A DNA stretch of 34,464 bases, from NCBI GenBank assembly GCA_017408985.1, contig JAFQTO010000046.1, forward strand, positions 1 to 34,464. The letters are read 5' to 3'. Positions 22,230 through 30,852 of this stretch are shown in pieces. The position numbers were made by a program, and so were the translations under genes. Source of the DNA: Clostridia bacterium. Lineage in GTDB: Bacteria > Bacillota > Clostridia > Oscillospirales > Butyricicoccaceae. Below the pieces are notes generated by a model that ran no database searches, had not been told where the DNA came from, and saw only the letters and a program-made list of their open reading frames with translations. Each line of letters opens with the position of its first letter. The first letter of the stretch is position 1.

Positions 22230-23486
22230 ATGAACAAGCTCACTTTTGCCATACTGGGTATGGGCAACCGCGGCACGGTCTACGCCCGCAATATCCTTAA
22301 ATACCCCGACCGCGCGCAGGTAGTGGCTATGGCGGATGTCAGAGCGGTGCGCACAGAGTCTGCCAACAAGTTCCTCGGCCTGAATGATGAGCAGATATAC
22401 TCTTCTGCCGACGCCCTCTTGGCACAGCCCAAGCTTGCCGACGTGATGGTCATCGCCACTCAGGACGCACAGCACCGCGACCACGCCGTCCGTGCTCTCG
22501 AAAAGGGGTACGACCTGATACTCGAGAAGCCTATCGCCAACCGTATTGAGGATATAGCCGTTATAGCCGATACCGCCAAGCGCCTTGGCAGGACGGTATT
22601 CGTCAGCCACGTACTGCGGTACACACCTTTTTATAAGCAGATCAAACAGCTTCTGCGTGAGGGTAAGGCAGGCAGAATTATGTCTGTGGAAGCCTGCGAG
22701 TACGTGGGTTACTATCATCAGGCACACTCCTTCGTCCGCGGCAACTGGCATAACAGCCGCGACTGCTGCCCTATGATACTTGCCAAGAGCTGTCACGATA
22801 TGGATATTTTGCTGTGGCTTATAGACAAAGAGTGCCTGCGTGTCAACTCCTTCGGCGGTCTTGACTACTTCAAGCGTGAAAACGCGCCCGAAGGCTCTGC
22901 CGAGCGCTGCCGCGACTGCAAGGTGCTCTGCCCATATAACGCGCAGAAGTTCTATCTGTCTGCTATTCCCGACTGGCCCGCAAACGTACTGCACCCCGAA
23001 CCGACGGAGGAGAATATACTCAAAGTCCTTGACGAGACCGATTACGGCAGATGCGCCTTTAAGATGGATAACGACGTGGTGGACCATCAGACCTGCAATA
23101 TGCTATTTGAGGGCGGCGCTGCGGCGACCTTCCATATGTCGGCATTCAACACCCTGCAGACCCGCTATATCCGCATTATGGGTACCGAGGGTGAGGTCTG
23201 GGGCAGAATGAGCGACAAAAAGGTCTGCTGGCAGCGCTTCGGTGAGGAGATGCACGAGATAGACCTGACCGAACAGCTGAAAAATCCCTCGGGACACGGC
23301 GGCGGAGATCAGGGTCTGGTCTACGACGTTATCCGTTACTTGCAGGGCGAGGAGTTTGACACAAGCTCAATAACTCTTATAGATCGAAGCGTGGAGAGCC
23401 ACTATTTAGCCTTTGCCTGCGAGCAAAGCCGCATAACCGACGGCGAAACGGTAGACTTTGGCGAGTTCAAAGCATCAATGAAGTAA
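22230..23486 (+). CDS. Gfo/Idh/MocA family NAD(P)-dependent oxidoreductase
   Basis: 418 residues. N-terminal Rossmann fold with ILGMGNRGTVYA binding NAD(P), VVAMADVR, VIATQDAQHRDHAVRALEKG and the catalytic EKPI lysine. The C-terminal alpha/beta domain has HVLRYTPFYKQIKQLL, AKSCHDMDIL with the usual Asp/His and a GTEGEVWG closing strand. Four cysteines in CRDCKVLCPYN may bind metal or be structural. The ATG at 22230 has TGGGAGG six bases upstream; an in-frame TTG earlier lies inside that site. The substrate is likely a sugar or inositol derivative. Monocistronic, with its own terminator. Confidence 0.9.
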   Translation: MNKLTFAILGMGNRGTVYARNILKYPDRAQVVAMADVRAVRTESANKFLGLNDEQIYSSADALLAQPKLADVMVIATQDAQHRDHAVRALEKGYDLILEKPIANRIEDIAVIADTAKRLGRTVFVSHVLRYTPFYKQIKQLLREGKAGRIMSVEACEYVGYYHQAHSFVRGNWHNSRDCCPMILAKSCHDMDILLWLIDKECLRVNSFGGLDYFKRENAPEGSAERCRDCKVLCPYNAQKFYLSAIPDWPANVLHPEPTEENILKVLDETDYGRCAFKMDNDVVDHQTCNMLFEGGAAATFHMSAFNTLQTRYIRIMGTEGEVWGRMSDKKVCWQRFGEEMHEIDLTEQLKNPSGHGGGDQGLVYDVIRYLQGEEFDTSSITLIDRSVESHYLAFACEQSRITDGETVDFGEFKASMK

Positions 23487-23488
23487 CA

Positions 23489-23526
23489 AAAAACGGTTCA
23501 GCGTCAAACTGCTGAACCGTTTTTGC
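23489..23526. terminator. bidirectional intrinsic terminator
   Basis: AAAAACGGTTCAGC and GCTGAACCGTTTTT form a perfect 14-bp stem around GTCAAACT. It lies between the convergent oxidoreductase and dipeptidase genes. Confidence 0.88.
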
Positions 23527-23559
23527 GTCCTGTGTATTATGTATAGGTATACCTGTCGT

Positions 23560-25017
23560 TTATCTGTTCAGATATTCGTCGATGGTCAGCACGTACTGCA
23601 CCAGCAGACGCATAGCGTCAAAGAATCCGGGTATCCATATCTTTTCGTCGGGTGCGTGAGCGCCGCCGTGACCCTTGGGCATCTCAAGTCCTGCTTTGCC
23701 GTCCGAGGCGGGAGTGCCTATGCAGGTGCCTATGCCGATAGCCTGAGTGCAGTCGCCCGCAAGATTCAGGGGAGTGGCGTAGGTCTTGCCGCCCATGGTG
23801 TAGGGCTTGCTGTTTTTGCCCGTCATCTCGTTATAGAGCGCGGCAAGGTCAAGGGGCAGAGTGCAGCTGCCGTCAAGGACGAATGCGGGACGGTTGTCCG
23901 AGCGCACAACGGGCCAGCCGAAAGATGCAAACGCTTTTTCGGTCTGCTTTTCCAGCCACTCGCCGGTCTCGCCCACGCCGTAGCGCACGTTGAAGCCAAG
24001 CTCAATGTTGCCGCCTGCCATTTTGCCCGTGCCGTTGCCTATTGTCAGCGCACCAAAGGTGGGATCAGAGAAGTTAATGCCGAAAATCTCACCCGTATGA
24101 TCACTCAGCAGCTTGTCCATAGCGGCAAAACCCTCTCTGTCGCTGTCGGAGAGCGCATGAACGCCTTTCAGAAGCTCGGCGATAAGCTTGTTGGAGTTTA
24201 CACCGTTCTGGGGTGCGGACACGTGCGCCGAAATGCCCCGTGCGGTCAGAGTTACACTGTCTGTGCTCTCGGTCAGGGTGATATCGGTGCGGTTTTTGAG
24301 CTTGATTTGCAGCTCGCTGACCAGTCCGTCAAGCTTATCAAGCTCGATGACCGTCTTGTCCACTACCACGTTGATGGCGTCGCCGCCAAAAAAGCTCTTG
24401 ATGCACTCAAAGGGCTTTTCGGGGCTGACATAGAAGCGGTAGATGCCCTTTTCGCCTACGGCGCAGGGGAAGCCTGCATCGGGGGTGACGGAAAAATCGG
24501 GCAGCGGCTCGTTTTTGACAAACGCCGCCATATCGGGCGAGCCTACCTCCTCGGCAGAGCCGACGACCGAGATAAGCTTGCTCTTAAGGGGCAGAGAAAG
24601 CTCTTTGAACATACGCAGTACGCCCAGAGCCAGCATAATGCCCGATTTGTCGTCGCTTACACCTCTGCCTATCATAGTATCCTCAATGATAACGGGCTCA
24701 AAGGGCGCAGTGTGTATCCAGCCGTCGCCGCCGGGTACTACGTCGGCGTGACCGAACAGACCTATGCTCCTGCTTCCCTCGCCGTAGGTGGACAGAGCGT
24801 AGGTGTCCTCGCCTATGCGGGTCGGGAAGCCGTATTTTGCAAACATATCTGCGCAGTAGTCAAGGGCGCGCTTTGCATCCTTGCCGTAGGGCGCGCCTTC
24901 CTCGGGCTCGCTTACCACCGAGGGGATGCGTGCAAGCTCAAGCCACAGATCAATGATCTCCTGACGGTTTTCTTCTATCCAAGCCTTGACTTTTGCGTCA
25001 ATTTCACGGTCAAACAT
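23560..25017 (-). CDS. PepV/Sapep-like M20 dipeptidase
   Basis: 485 residues, typical for PepV-type Zn dipeptidases, with the large lid domain that distinguishes them from the shorter M20 gene at 4590. Catalytic core: GHADVVPGGDGW (His90, Asp92), GRGVSDDKSG (bridging Asp122), SAEEVGS (Glu156/157), TPDAGFP (Asp180) and the late GGHGGAHAPDE block. Acts on dipeptides in the cytosol. The ATG at 25017 has GAGG seven bases upstream; an in-frame GTG overlaps the AlkP stop and is rejected. Eight bases separate it from the AlkP gene, so they form one operon. Confidence 0.9.
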   Translation of the reverse strand: MFDREIDAKVKAWIEENRQEIIDLWLELARIPSVVSEPEEGAPYGKDAKRALDYCADMFAKYGFPTRIGEDTYALSTYGEGSRSIGLFGHADVVPGGDGWIHTAPFEPVIIEDTMIGRGVSDDKSGIMLALGVLRMFKELSLPLKSKLISVVGSAEEVGSPDMAAFVKNEPLPDFSVTPDAGFPCAVGEKGIYRFYVSPEKPFECIKSFFGGDAINVVVDKTVIELDKLDGLVSELQIKLKNRTDITLTESTDSVTLTARGISAHVSAPQNGVNSNKLIAELLKGVHALSDSDREGFAAMDKLLSDHTGEIFGINFSDPTFGALTIGNGTGKMAGGNIELGFNVRYGVGETGEWLEKQTEKAFASFGWPVVRSDNRPAFVLDGSCTLPLDLAALYNEMTGKNSKPYTMGGKTYATPLNLAGDCTQAIGIGTCIGTPASDGKAGLEMPKGHGGAHAPDEKIWIPGFFDAMRLLVQYVLTIDEYLNR

Positions 25018-25025
25018 ATTTTTCC

Positions 25026-25862
25026 TCACTTGTCGGCCTTGATAGCCTTGTAGGTGTGCAGGATGTTCAGATCCTCGGGCATATCCAGACCGTGAGAGCC
25101 GTAGTATTCCTTCTCGTTGTCGCCGTCGATGGCGTGACAGCCGTGATCCATAGCAAAACCGACAAGAGTGTTGTGCTTCTTCCAGTTATTCCGGATAAGC
25201 GAACACAACTGGGCAAAAGCGTGGCTGTTTGCCCGCAGTTCGGAGATTGCGTCATAGCTCTCGGGGCCCGAGCGGTGCATACGGCTGTCATAGTTGCCGT
25301 TGTAGCAGAGGATAAAATCGTGCTCGTCGGCAATTATCAGCTCGGCAGCCTTGGCGAGTGCCTTGTCCACCGATGCCTCGGACTCCATAATAAAATAATC
25401 CATATCGCGCTCAAGATAGATCTTGCTCAGGCTGCAGTTGCCGGTGGTGATCAGCGCACACTTCTTGCCTGCGCGGAGCAGAGCGTCAAACAGAGTGTCT
25501 ATCTTGATGACGGGCTTTTCGTACTTCTGAATACCGTGTACCTCGGGCTGTGCGCCGGTGTACATAGTGCCGAAGCAGACGGGAGTAACAGAGGGCATTA
25601 CCGCACGCAGGGGAAGCTCGATGTCGCCCAGCGCCTTGACCTCACGGACGTAATGCTCGTATTTCTCAAATATCCACTGACCGATAGCATCGGGATTGTA
25701 CATAAAGACGCGGTCGCACTTCTCACCGCCGAATGCGCTGTCGATAAATGCGTTCAGCTCCTCGTTGGCATTTGCCGCCTGAGCGGGAGGTTTGATGCCG
25801 TAGGCGTAAGCCAGAGACGCGCACAGAGTATCAAGAGAGGTCTTGTTAAGCTCGTTGTTCAT
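25026..25862 (-). CDS. alkaline phosphatase superfamily hydrolase (paralogue 2)
   Basis: 278 residues, the same length and block order as the AlkP gene at 17208. Metal ligands: YNPDAIG; nucleophile region SVTPVCFGTMYTG; CYNGNYDSRMHRSGPES; FAMDHGCHAIDGD; and YGSHGLDMPEDLNILH. No signal peptide. ATG with AAAGGAG upstream. Cotranscribed with a PepV-like dipeptidase, unlike paralogue 1 (AraC, PHP, radical SAM). Likely the same reaction type on a phosphate ester in a different context. Confidence 0.8.
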   Translation of the reverse strand: MNNELNKTSLDTLCASLAYAYGIKPPAQAANANEELNAFIDSAFGGEKCDRVFMYNPDAIGQWIFEKYEHYVREVKALGDIELPLRAVMPSVTPVCFGTMYTGAQPEVHGIQKYEKPVIKIDTLFDALLRAGKKCALITTGNCSLSKIYLERDMDYFIMESEASVDKALAKAAELIIADEHDFILCYNGNYDSRMHRSGPESYDAISELRANSHAFAQLCSLIRNNWKKHNTLVGFAMDHGCHAIDGDNEKEYYGSHGLDMPEDLNILHTYKAIKADK

Positions 25863-25913
25863 AACACATTCTCCTTTGTTATATAGGTATAAAGATTACG
25901 TAATGTTATATGT

Positions 25914-25942
25914 ATAATAGCACTCTCGCTCAAGCTTTGCAA
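25914..25942 (-). promoter_or_regulatory. promoter of the AlkP-dipeptidase operon
   Basis: On the minus strand TTGCAA (25937-25942), 17 bases, TATTAT (complement of 25914-25919). Confidence 0.65.
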
Positions 25943-25948
25943 TAAATT

Positions 25949-25980
25949 ATCCCTCACAAACCCGTGTGAGGGATAGTTTT
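25949..25980. terminator. terminator behind pflA
   Basis: ATCCCTCACA and TGTGAGGGAT form a 10-bp stem around AACCCG. On the minus strand it is followed by AATTTATT; on the plus strand by AG and a T-run. It ends the pflB-pflA transcript. Confidence 0.7.
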
Positions 25981-25981
25981 T

Positions 25982-26677
25982 TTACAGCAGGGCCGTAAGT
26001 TTTTTGATAGTGTCGGGGGAGGTCTCCTTGAGATGTGCAAGGGGAAAGGGTATCCCAAGCGTCTGATATTTGCTCTCGCACAGCTTGCGGAATGCCAGCA
26101 GCTCTACGCCGTCTGCGCAGGGGTGGGCATCCTTGATAGCCTTGAGCCGTGCTATGCTTTCCTCGCTGTCGTTGAGGGTGGGGATTATGACCTGCCGCAG
26201 GGTTGTGGGGATGCTCTTTTCGTTGAGATAGTGCAGAAACTCCATAGGCGCATCCATACTCCATCCCGTATATCTGCGGTAGTCGGTATCATTCGTGTAC
26301 TTGATGTCCAGCAGTACGCGGTCGGTGACCGTCAGAAGCTCTTTGACGTCATCGTTCAGTACGCATCCCGAGGTGTCCAGACAGGTGTTGATGCCCTCGG
26401 CTTTGCACTTTTCAAACAGCTTATGCACAGCCTTTGCCTGCATAAGAGGCTCACCGCCGGAGACGGTTATGCCGCCCTTTGCGCCGAAATACTCCCGATA
26501 CCGCAGGCATTTTTGCACCAGCTCGGATATCCCGGTGTCCTTGCCTCCTCTTGCGTCCCAGGTGTCGGGGTTATGACAGCAGGCGCATCTGAGAGGACAG
26601 CCCTGAGTAAACACCACGAACCGCACACCGGGGCCGTCCAGCGTGCCCAGGGTCTGAATGGAGTGTACTCTCAGCAT
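25982..26677 (-). CDS. pflA: pyruvate formate-lyase activating enzyme
   Basis: 231 residues. Radical SAM enzyme that installs the glycyl radical on PflB. Its cluster motif is GCPLRCACCHNPDTW (Cys27, Cys31, Cys34; CX3CX2C) with an additional Cys33. GGITVSGGEPLMQ (SAM-binding GGE) and LLDIKYTNDTDYRRYTG follow, both diagnostic for PflA. The ATG overlaps the TAA of pflB by one base, so the two are coupled. A terminator follows the stop. Confidence 0.94.
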   Translation of the reverse strand: MLRVHSIQTLGTLDGPGVRFVVFTQGCPLRCACCHNPDTWDARGGKDTGISELVQKCLRYREYFGAKGGITVSGGEPLMQAKAVHKLFEKCKAEGINTCLDTSGCVLNDDVKELLTVTDRVLLDIKYTNDTDYRRYTGWSMDAPMEFLHYLNEKSIPTTLRQVIIPTLNDSEESIARLKAIKDAHPCADGVELLAFRKLCESKYQTLGIPFPLAHLKETSPDTIKKLTALL

Positions 26678-28908
26678 TACATCGACTCGTGGAAGGTACG
26701 GCTGATGACCTCGCGCTGCTGCTGACGGGACAGCTTGTTGAAGTTGACCGCATAGCCCGATACGCGGATGGTCAGGTTGGGGTAATCCTCGGGATTCTCA
26801 TATGCCTTGAGCAGAGTCTCGCGGTTGAGTACGTTGACGTTGATGTGGTGTGCCTTCTTTGTGAAATATCCGTCCAGAATAGCCACCAGATTGTTGTATC
26901 TCTCCTCATCGTCAGCGCCCAGAGTGTTGGGTGTGATGGAGAATGTGTTGGATACGCCGTCGCGGCAGTCCTCGTAGCTTATCTTGGCAACCGAGTTGAG
27001 GGATGCCAGCGCGCCGTTTTCTTCACGGTTGTGCATGGGGTTTGCACCGGGGGCAAAGGGCTCGCCTGCGCCTCTGCCGTCGGGGGTTGCGGCGGTGTGC
27101 TTGCCGTACATTACGTTGGAGGTGATGGTCAGTATGGACAGGGTGTGGATAGCGTCACGGTATGCGGGGGTCTTGCGCAGCTCGGTGATGACCTTGTGGG
27201 TCAGGTCTTTTGCCATCAGGTCAACTCTGTCGTCATCGTTGCCGTATTTGGGGAAGTCGCCCTCGGTCTCAAAGCTCTCAATATAGCCCTTTTCGTTGCG
27301 GATGGGACGGACTTTGGCAAACTTGATAGCGCTCAGCGAGTCGGCAACCACCGACAGACCTGCAACGCCGAATGCCATAAGCCGCTCCACCTCGGTATCG
27401 TGGAGAGCCATCTGCACCTTCTCATAGGCGTACTTGTCGTGCATGTAGTGGATGATGTTCATGGTGTTGACGTACAGTCTCATCAGCCAGGCGATGTAGC
27501 GCTCATAGCGCTCCATAACTGCGTCAAAGTCCAGCACCTCGTCCTGCATTACGCCCTCCTGGGGGCCGATATGCATATCCGAGGATACGTCGTAACCGCC
27601 GTTGATGGCAATAAGCAGCAGCTTGGCAAGATTGCATCTTGCGCCGAAGAACTGCATCTGCTTGCCTATCTTCATTGCCGAGACACAGCAGGCGATAGCG
27701 TAATCGTCGCCGTGATGGGGACGCATGATATCGTCATTCTCGTACTGGATGGAGTCGGTGTCGCAGGAGACCTTGGCGCAGAAACGTCTGAACGCATAGG
27801 GGAGCGCAGGCGACCACAGAATAGTGATGTTGGGCTCGGGTGCGGGGCCGAGGGTGTAGAGGGTGTTCAGCAGACGGAAGGAGTTGCGGGTGACCAGACT
27901 TCTGCCGTCCTCGCCCATACCGCCCACAGCCTCTGTGATCCACATGGGATCGCCGCCGAACAGCTCGTTGTACTCGGCTGTACGCAGGTGACGTGCGATG
28001 CGCAGCTTCATAACGAAATCGTCCATCAGCTCCTGCGCGCCCTCCTCGGTGAGGGTGCCGTTTTTGAGATCGCGCTCGATGTAGATATCAAAGAATGTGC
28101 TTACTCTGCCAAGGCTCATTGCCGCGCCGTTCTGCTCCTTGATGGCGGCAAGATAGGCAAAATAGGTCCACTGGATAGCCTCTTTTGCGTTGCTTGCGGG
28201 CTGGGAGATATCATAGCCGTACATAGCCGCCATATCCTTGAGGTAGCCGAGGAAGGTGATCTGCTGGAACAGCTCCTCGCTGGCGCGGGTGGTCTCAACG
28301 TTGAAGTTGCCCTCTGCGATAGCCGCCTTGTCGGCCTTCTTCATCTCAACGAGTCTGTCGATACCGTACAGAGCCACTCTGCGGTAGTCGCCGATTATTC
28401 TGCCTCTGCCGTAAGCATCGGGCAGACCGGTGATAACGTGGCACTTGCGTGCGGCGCGCATCTCGTCGGTATAAGCGCGGAAAACGCCGTCGTTGTGGGT
28501 GGTGCGGAACATAAACTCCTGCTCCACCTTGTCACTCAGCTTCCTGCCGTAAGCCTGACAGGCCTGACGTGCCATACGGATGCCGCCAAAGGGGTTGACG
28601 CCGCGCTTTAAGGGTGCGTCGGTCTGCATACCCACGATAAGCTCGTTATCCTTATCTATATAACCGGGAGCGTAGTTCTTCAGCGAAGATACCGTCTCTG
28701 TGTCGATGTCAAGCACGCCGCCTGCCTCGCGCTCACGCTTGAGCAGATCGCGTACCTGAGCCATGACCTTCTCGGTGCGGGGAGTAGCCTTTGCCAAAAA
28801 ACTCTCGTCACCGGTGTACTCCTTGTAGTTGCGCTGTATAAAGTCGCGCACGTTGATCTCGTCCTGCCATACGCCGCTTTCAAATCCGTTCCAGTTTGCG
28901 TGTTTCAT
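26677..28908 (-). CDS. pflB: formate C-acetyltransferase (pyruvate formate-lyase)
   Basis: 743 residues. Converts pyruvate and CoA to acetyl-CoA and formate in anaerobic fermentation. The active-site Cys pair is Cys407-Cys408 in [11 protein letters not shown]; the glycyl radical is Gly718 in RVSGYAVNF near the C-terminus. [17 protein letters not shown] and [13 protein letters not shown] are typical PFL segments. The start is the ATG at 28908 with AAGGGAG eight bases upstream; the 12-codon in-frame extension runs through the terminator and is rejected. A ZTP riboswitch precedes it, linking formate production to one-carbon/purine demand. Confidence 0.97.
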   Translation of the reverse strand: MKHANWNGFESGVWQDEINVRDFIQRNYKEYTGDESFLAKATPRTEKVMAQVRDLLKREREAGGVLDIDTETVSSLKNYAPGYIDKDNELIVGMQTDAPLKRGVNPFGGIRMARQACQAYGRKLSDKVEQEFMFRTTHNDGVFRAYTDEMRAARKCHVITGLPDAYGRGRIIGDYRRVALYGIDRLVEMKKADKAAIAEGNFNVETTRASEELFQQITFLGYLKDMAAMYGYDISQPASNAKEAIQWTYFAYLAAIKEQNGAAMSLGRVSTFFDIYIERDLKNGTLTEEGAQELMDDFVMKLRIARHLRTAEYNELFGGDPMWITEAVGGMGEDGRSLVTRNSFRLLNTLYTLGPAPEPNITILWSPALPYAFRRFCAKVSCDTDSIQYENDDIMRPHHGDDYAIACCVSAMKIGKQMQFFGARCNLAKLLLIAINGGYDVSSDMHIGPQEGVMQDEVLDFDAVMERYERYIAWLMRLYVNTMNIIHYMHDKYAYEKVQMALHDTEVERLMAFGVAGLSVVADSLSAIKFAKVRPIRNEKGYIESFETEGDFPKYGNDDDRVDLMAKDLTHKVITELRKTPAYRDAIHTLSILTITSNVMYGKHTAATPDGRGAGEPFAPGANPMHNREENGALASLNSVAKISYEDCRDGVSNTFSITPNTLGADDEERYNNLVAILDGYFTKKAHHINVNVLNRETLLKAYENPEDYPNLTIRVSGYAVNFNKLSRQQQREVISRTFHESM

Positions 28909-28924
28909 CAGCAAAGCTCCCTTC

Positions 28925-29024
28925 AAAAAATAAAAAATGGACAAATCAGTACAAACTGACTTGCCCAGACGGTCGGCATCTATTCCTGTGCATTCCCCTG
29001 CGGTTGCCCGCTGATCCGTCAGTT
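28925..29024 (-). promoter_or_regulatory. ZTP (pfl motif) riboswitch with terminator, upstream of pflB
   Basis: On the minus strand the 5' GACGG (complement of 29016-29020) pairs with CCGTC (complement of 28968-28972). The conserved GGGGAAT-type element lies between, and the 3' end CCGTCTGGGCA matches the strongly conserved CCGCCUGGGCA of the pfl/ZTP aptamer. The GGGCA end begins a terminator stem (complement of 28939-28966, 12 bp with two G-U pairs) followed by ATTTTTTATTTTTT. ZTP binding should block the terminator and switch pfl on when 10-formyl-THF is short. Confidence 0.88.
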
Positions 29025-29050
29025 ATGCATAGGTTTTATATTGTAACTTT

Positions 29051-29079
29051 ATGATAGCTCATTTTTCGGCGCTTGTCAA
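29051..29079 (-). promoter_or_regulatory. promoter of the riboswitch-pflB-pflA operon
   Basis: On the minus strand TTGACA (complement of 29074-29079), 17 bases, TATCAT (complement of 29051-29056). Start near 29044, leaving about 20 bases before the aptamer. Confidence 0.75.
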
Positions 29080-29084
29080 TCCTA

Positions 29085-29193
29085 TTTGTGCAAAACTTTA
29101 TGCAATATAATCTTTGCAAAAATCCTGTTGGCAAATCACACAAGGGGAGAGGTCAAAATATTATACAATATGTGCATAAAGTATAATGGCATC
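29085..29193. promoter_or_regulatory. AT-rich region with repeated TGCA words
   Basis: Upstream of the divergent promoters, TTTGTGCAAAA, TTTATGCAATA, TTTGCAAAAA and ATGTGCATAAAG cluster within about 95 bases. They could be sites for a regulator, or composition only. No gene is visible. Confidence 0.25.
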
Positions 29194-29222
29194 TTGACGA
29201 ACTTTGACGATTGTTGTATAAT
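29194..29222 (+). promoter_or_regulatory. promoter of the lipoprotein operon
   Basis: TTGACG (29194-29199), 17 bases, TATAAT (29217-29222). AAAAGGAGAAG precedes the ATG at 29277. Confidence 0.75.
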
Positions 29223-29276
29223 CTGACTATAGTATTAAAAAACTATTAATTAATTCGCAAAAAAAGGAGAAGAATT

Positions 29277-30824
29277 ATGCGAGTTTTCTTAACAAGAGCG
29301 GTTGCATTGATGCTTGCAATGCTTACGCTGTGCCTTTGCGCCTGCACACCTGATGATAAGGCCGACGGTACGGCGAATACCCCTCCCGTGAATCAGGACC
29401 CCACCCCGGATCCTGCTCCCACCCCCACACCTGACCCTGTTCCCGATCCTGAGCCTCAGCCCTCGGCTGCCGAAGCGTCTTTTCTGACCTTTGATTTTAC
29501 TCAGGACGAGGAGTTTTTGGCAAAGAACGTCTATGACGAGTCTCTGTACGTCAAGGGCATCATCCCCACCAAGAAGGACGACAAATATTATGTTGAAAAT
29601 CTTGGCGAGGAGAACGGCGGATGGTCCATCGTCTTAAACGGCGAGTGGGGACACACCTACGAGGTCAAATGTCCTGCCGATATGCCCGCTCTGCGTGCCG
29701 CTGTGGTCAGCCGTGACCCCCGTACTCTGGACGTAGGTAAGAAGATCTCCTACGACGTCAGCAAGTCGCTCAAGTATTTTGACGCCGAGCCTACCGAGGG
29801 CAATACCTTCTCCTTTATGTATACCTCCCGTTTCGAGAACGACTGTCTGGTCATCTATACCGGTACCGAGAAGGTGGAGATAGAGATCTACGAGCGCACT
29901 ATGGTTCAGTCTGAGGACACTGAGGGCTACTGGTTCGTGCCCGATACTACCTTCGGCGACCTGCATGGCGCAGAGGACAGCTATGCCGACATCCTCTGGA
30001 CATCCGAGGAGTTTTTGGACAATCTGTATGAGCCTTACCGCACCAAGTACCCCGAATACATCACCCGTGAGGTAATAGGCAAGGACCAGTCGGGTCAGTA
30101 CAATATGTACGGCTACGTTTACGCGCCCGAAGAGTACAAATGCACCCTGTTCATCGCCGCAGGCGTCCACGGTGACGAGGATCTGGGCTATCACGGTCTT
30201 GCAGCCTTTATGTCGCTGGTCGCTGACGCCACCGAGGACAGCGACCCGACCTTGTGGTTTATGCGCAACAACGTGAGATTTATCATCATCCCCATCGTCA
30301 ACGTGTGGGCAGCATCTCAGGATCCCGGCAGTGAGCGCACGCGCCTGAGATACAACTCCGAGTACGTTGACCTCAACCGTGACTTCAAGGATCTCACCCA
30401 GGTGGAGAGTCGGAACGTTGTCAATTATTTTGAAAAATACGCCGACGAGGTCGATATGATGATGGACTGCCACACCGCTGACGGCAAGGACTACGCTCTG
30501 TGGTACAACTACATCCTCTACGCCGAGAACACCGCAGTCAACTACAAGACCACCAACCATATGTACCACCGTATGATGGAACTGGGTATTATTGACGAAA
30601 ACCCCAGCATTGCCAAGATCCCCGGCAGCTACACCAAGGGCAGCGAGTACCTTGAGGGTATCGTATGGAACCGCTTCAAAGTGCCCAGCATCACCGTTGA
30701 GCATGCCGACTACAAGTATACCAACGCATTTTACGGCTGCGGTGAGGAAGTAACCCTTGCCTGCGAGACCTACGGCAACTTCCTGATCCAGAACGCCATT
30801 TATTTCTGTAACGCAAATAAATAA
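29277..30824 (+). CDS. lipoprotein with M14-like zinc carboxypeptidase domain
   Basis: 515 residues. Signal peptide (residues 1-22) with lipobox LCAC; Cys23 is the predicted lipidated residue. Residues ~37-63 are a Pro/Asp/Thr linker. A 150-residue sandwich-like region precedes the catalytic domain. M14 zinc ligands: His298 and Glu301 in GVHGDE, His399 in DCHTADG; DLNRDF is the substrate-binding Asn-Arg pair; Glu475 in TVEHADYK is the likely general base. It is a surface-anchored carboxypeptidase or peptidoglycan-type hydrolase. Cotranscribed with the next lipoprotein (28-base gap). Confidence 0.8.
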   Translation: MRVFLTRAVALMLAMLTLCLCACTPDDKADGTANTPPVNQDPTPDPAPTPTPDPVPDPEPQPSAAEASFLTFDFTQDEEFLAKNVYDESLYVKGIIPTKKDDKYYVENLGEENGGWSIVLNGEWGHTYEVKCPADMPALRAAVVSRDPRTLDVGKKISYDVSKSLKYFDAEPTEGNTFSFMYTSRFENDCLVIYTGTEKVEIEIYERTMVQSEDTEGYWFVPDTTFGDLHGAEDSYADILWTSEEFLDNLYEPYRTKYPEYITREVIGKDQSGQYNMYGYVYAPEEYKCTLFIAAGVHGDEDLGYHGLAAFMSLVADATEDSDPTLWFMRNNVRFIIIPIVNVWAASQDPGSERTRLRYNSEYVDLNRDFKDLTQVESRNVVNYFEKYADEVDMMMDCHTADGKDYALWYNYILYAENTAVNYKTTNHMYHRMMELGIIDENPSIAKIPGSYTKGSEYLEGIVWNRFKVPSITVEHADYKYTNAFYGCGEEVTLACETYGNFLIQNAIYFCNANK

Positions 30825-30852
30825 CATAAAAACCCAGTAAAGGAGAAACAAA

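Noticed and set aside
23539-25053. 504-codon plus-strand frame opposite the dipeptidase
   Set aside because: Shadow of a protein with complete M20 motifs on the other strand.
26689-28611. 640-codon plus-strand frame opposite pflB
   Set aside because: Antisense shadow of a perfect pflB; composition is unlike a protein and no ribosome site is seen.
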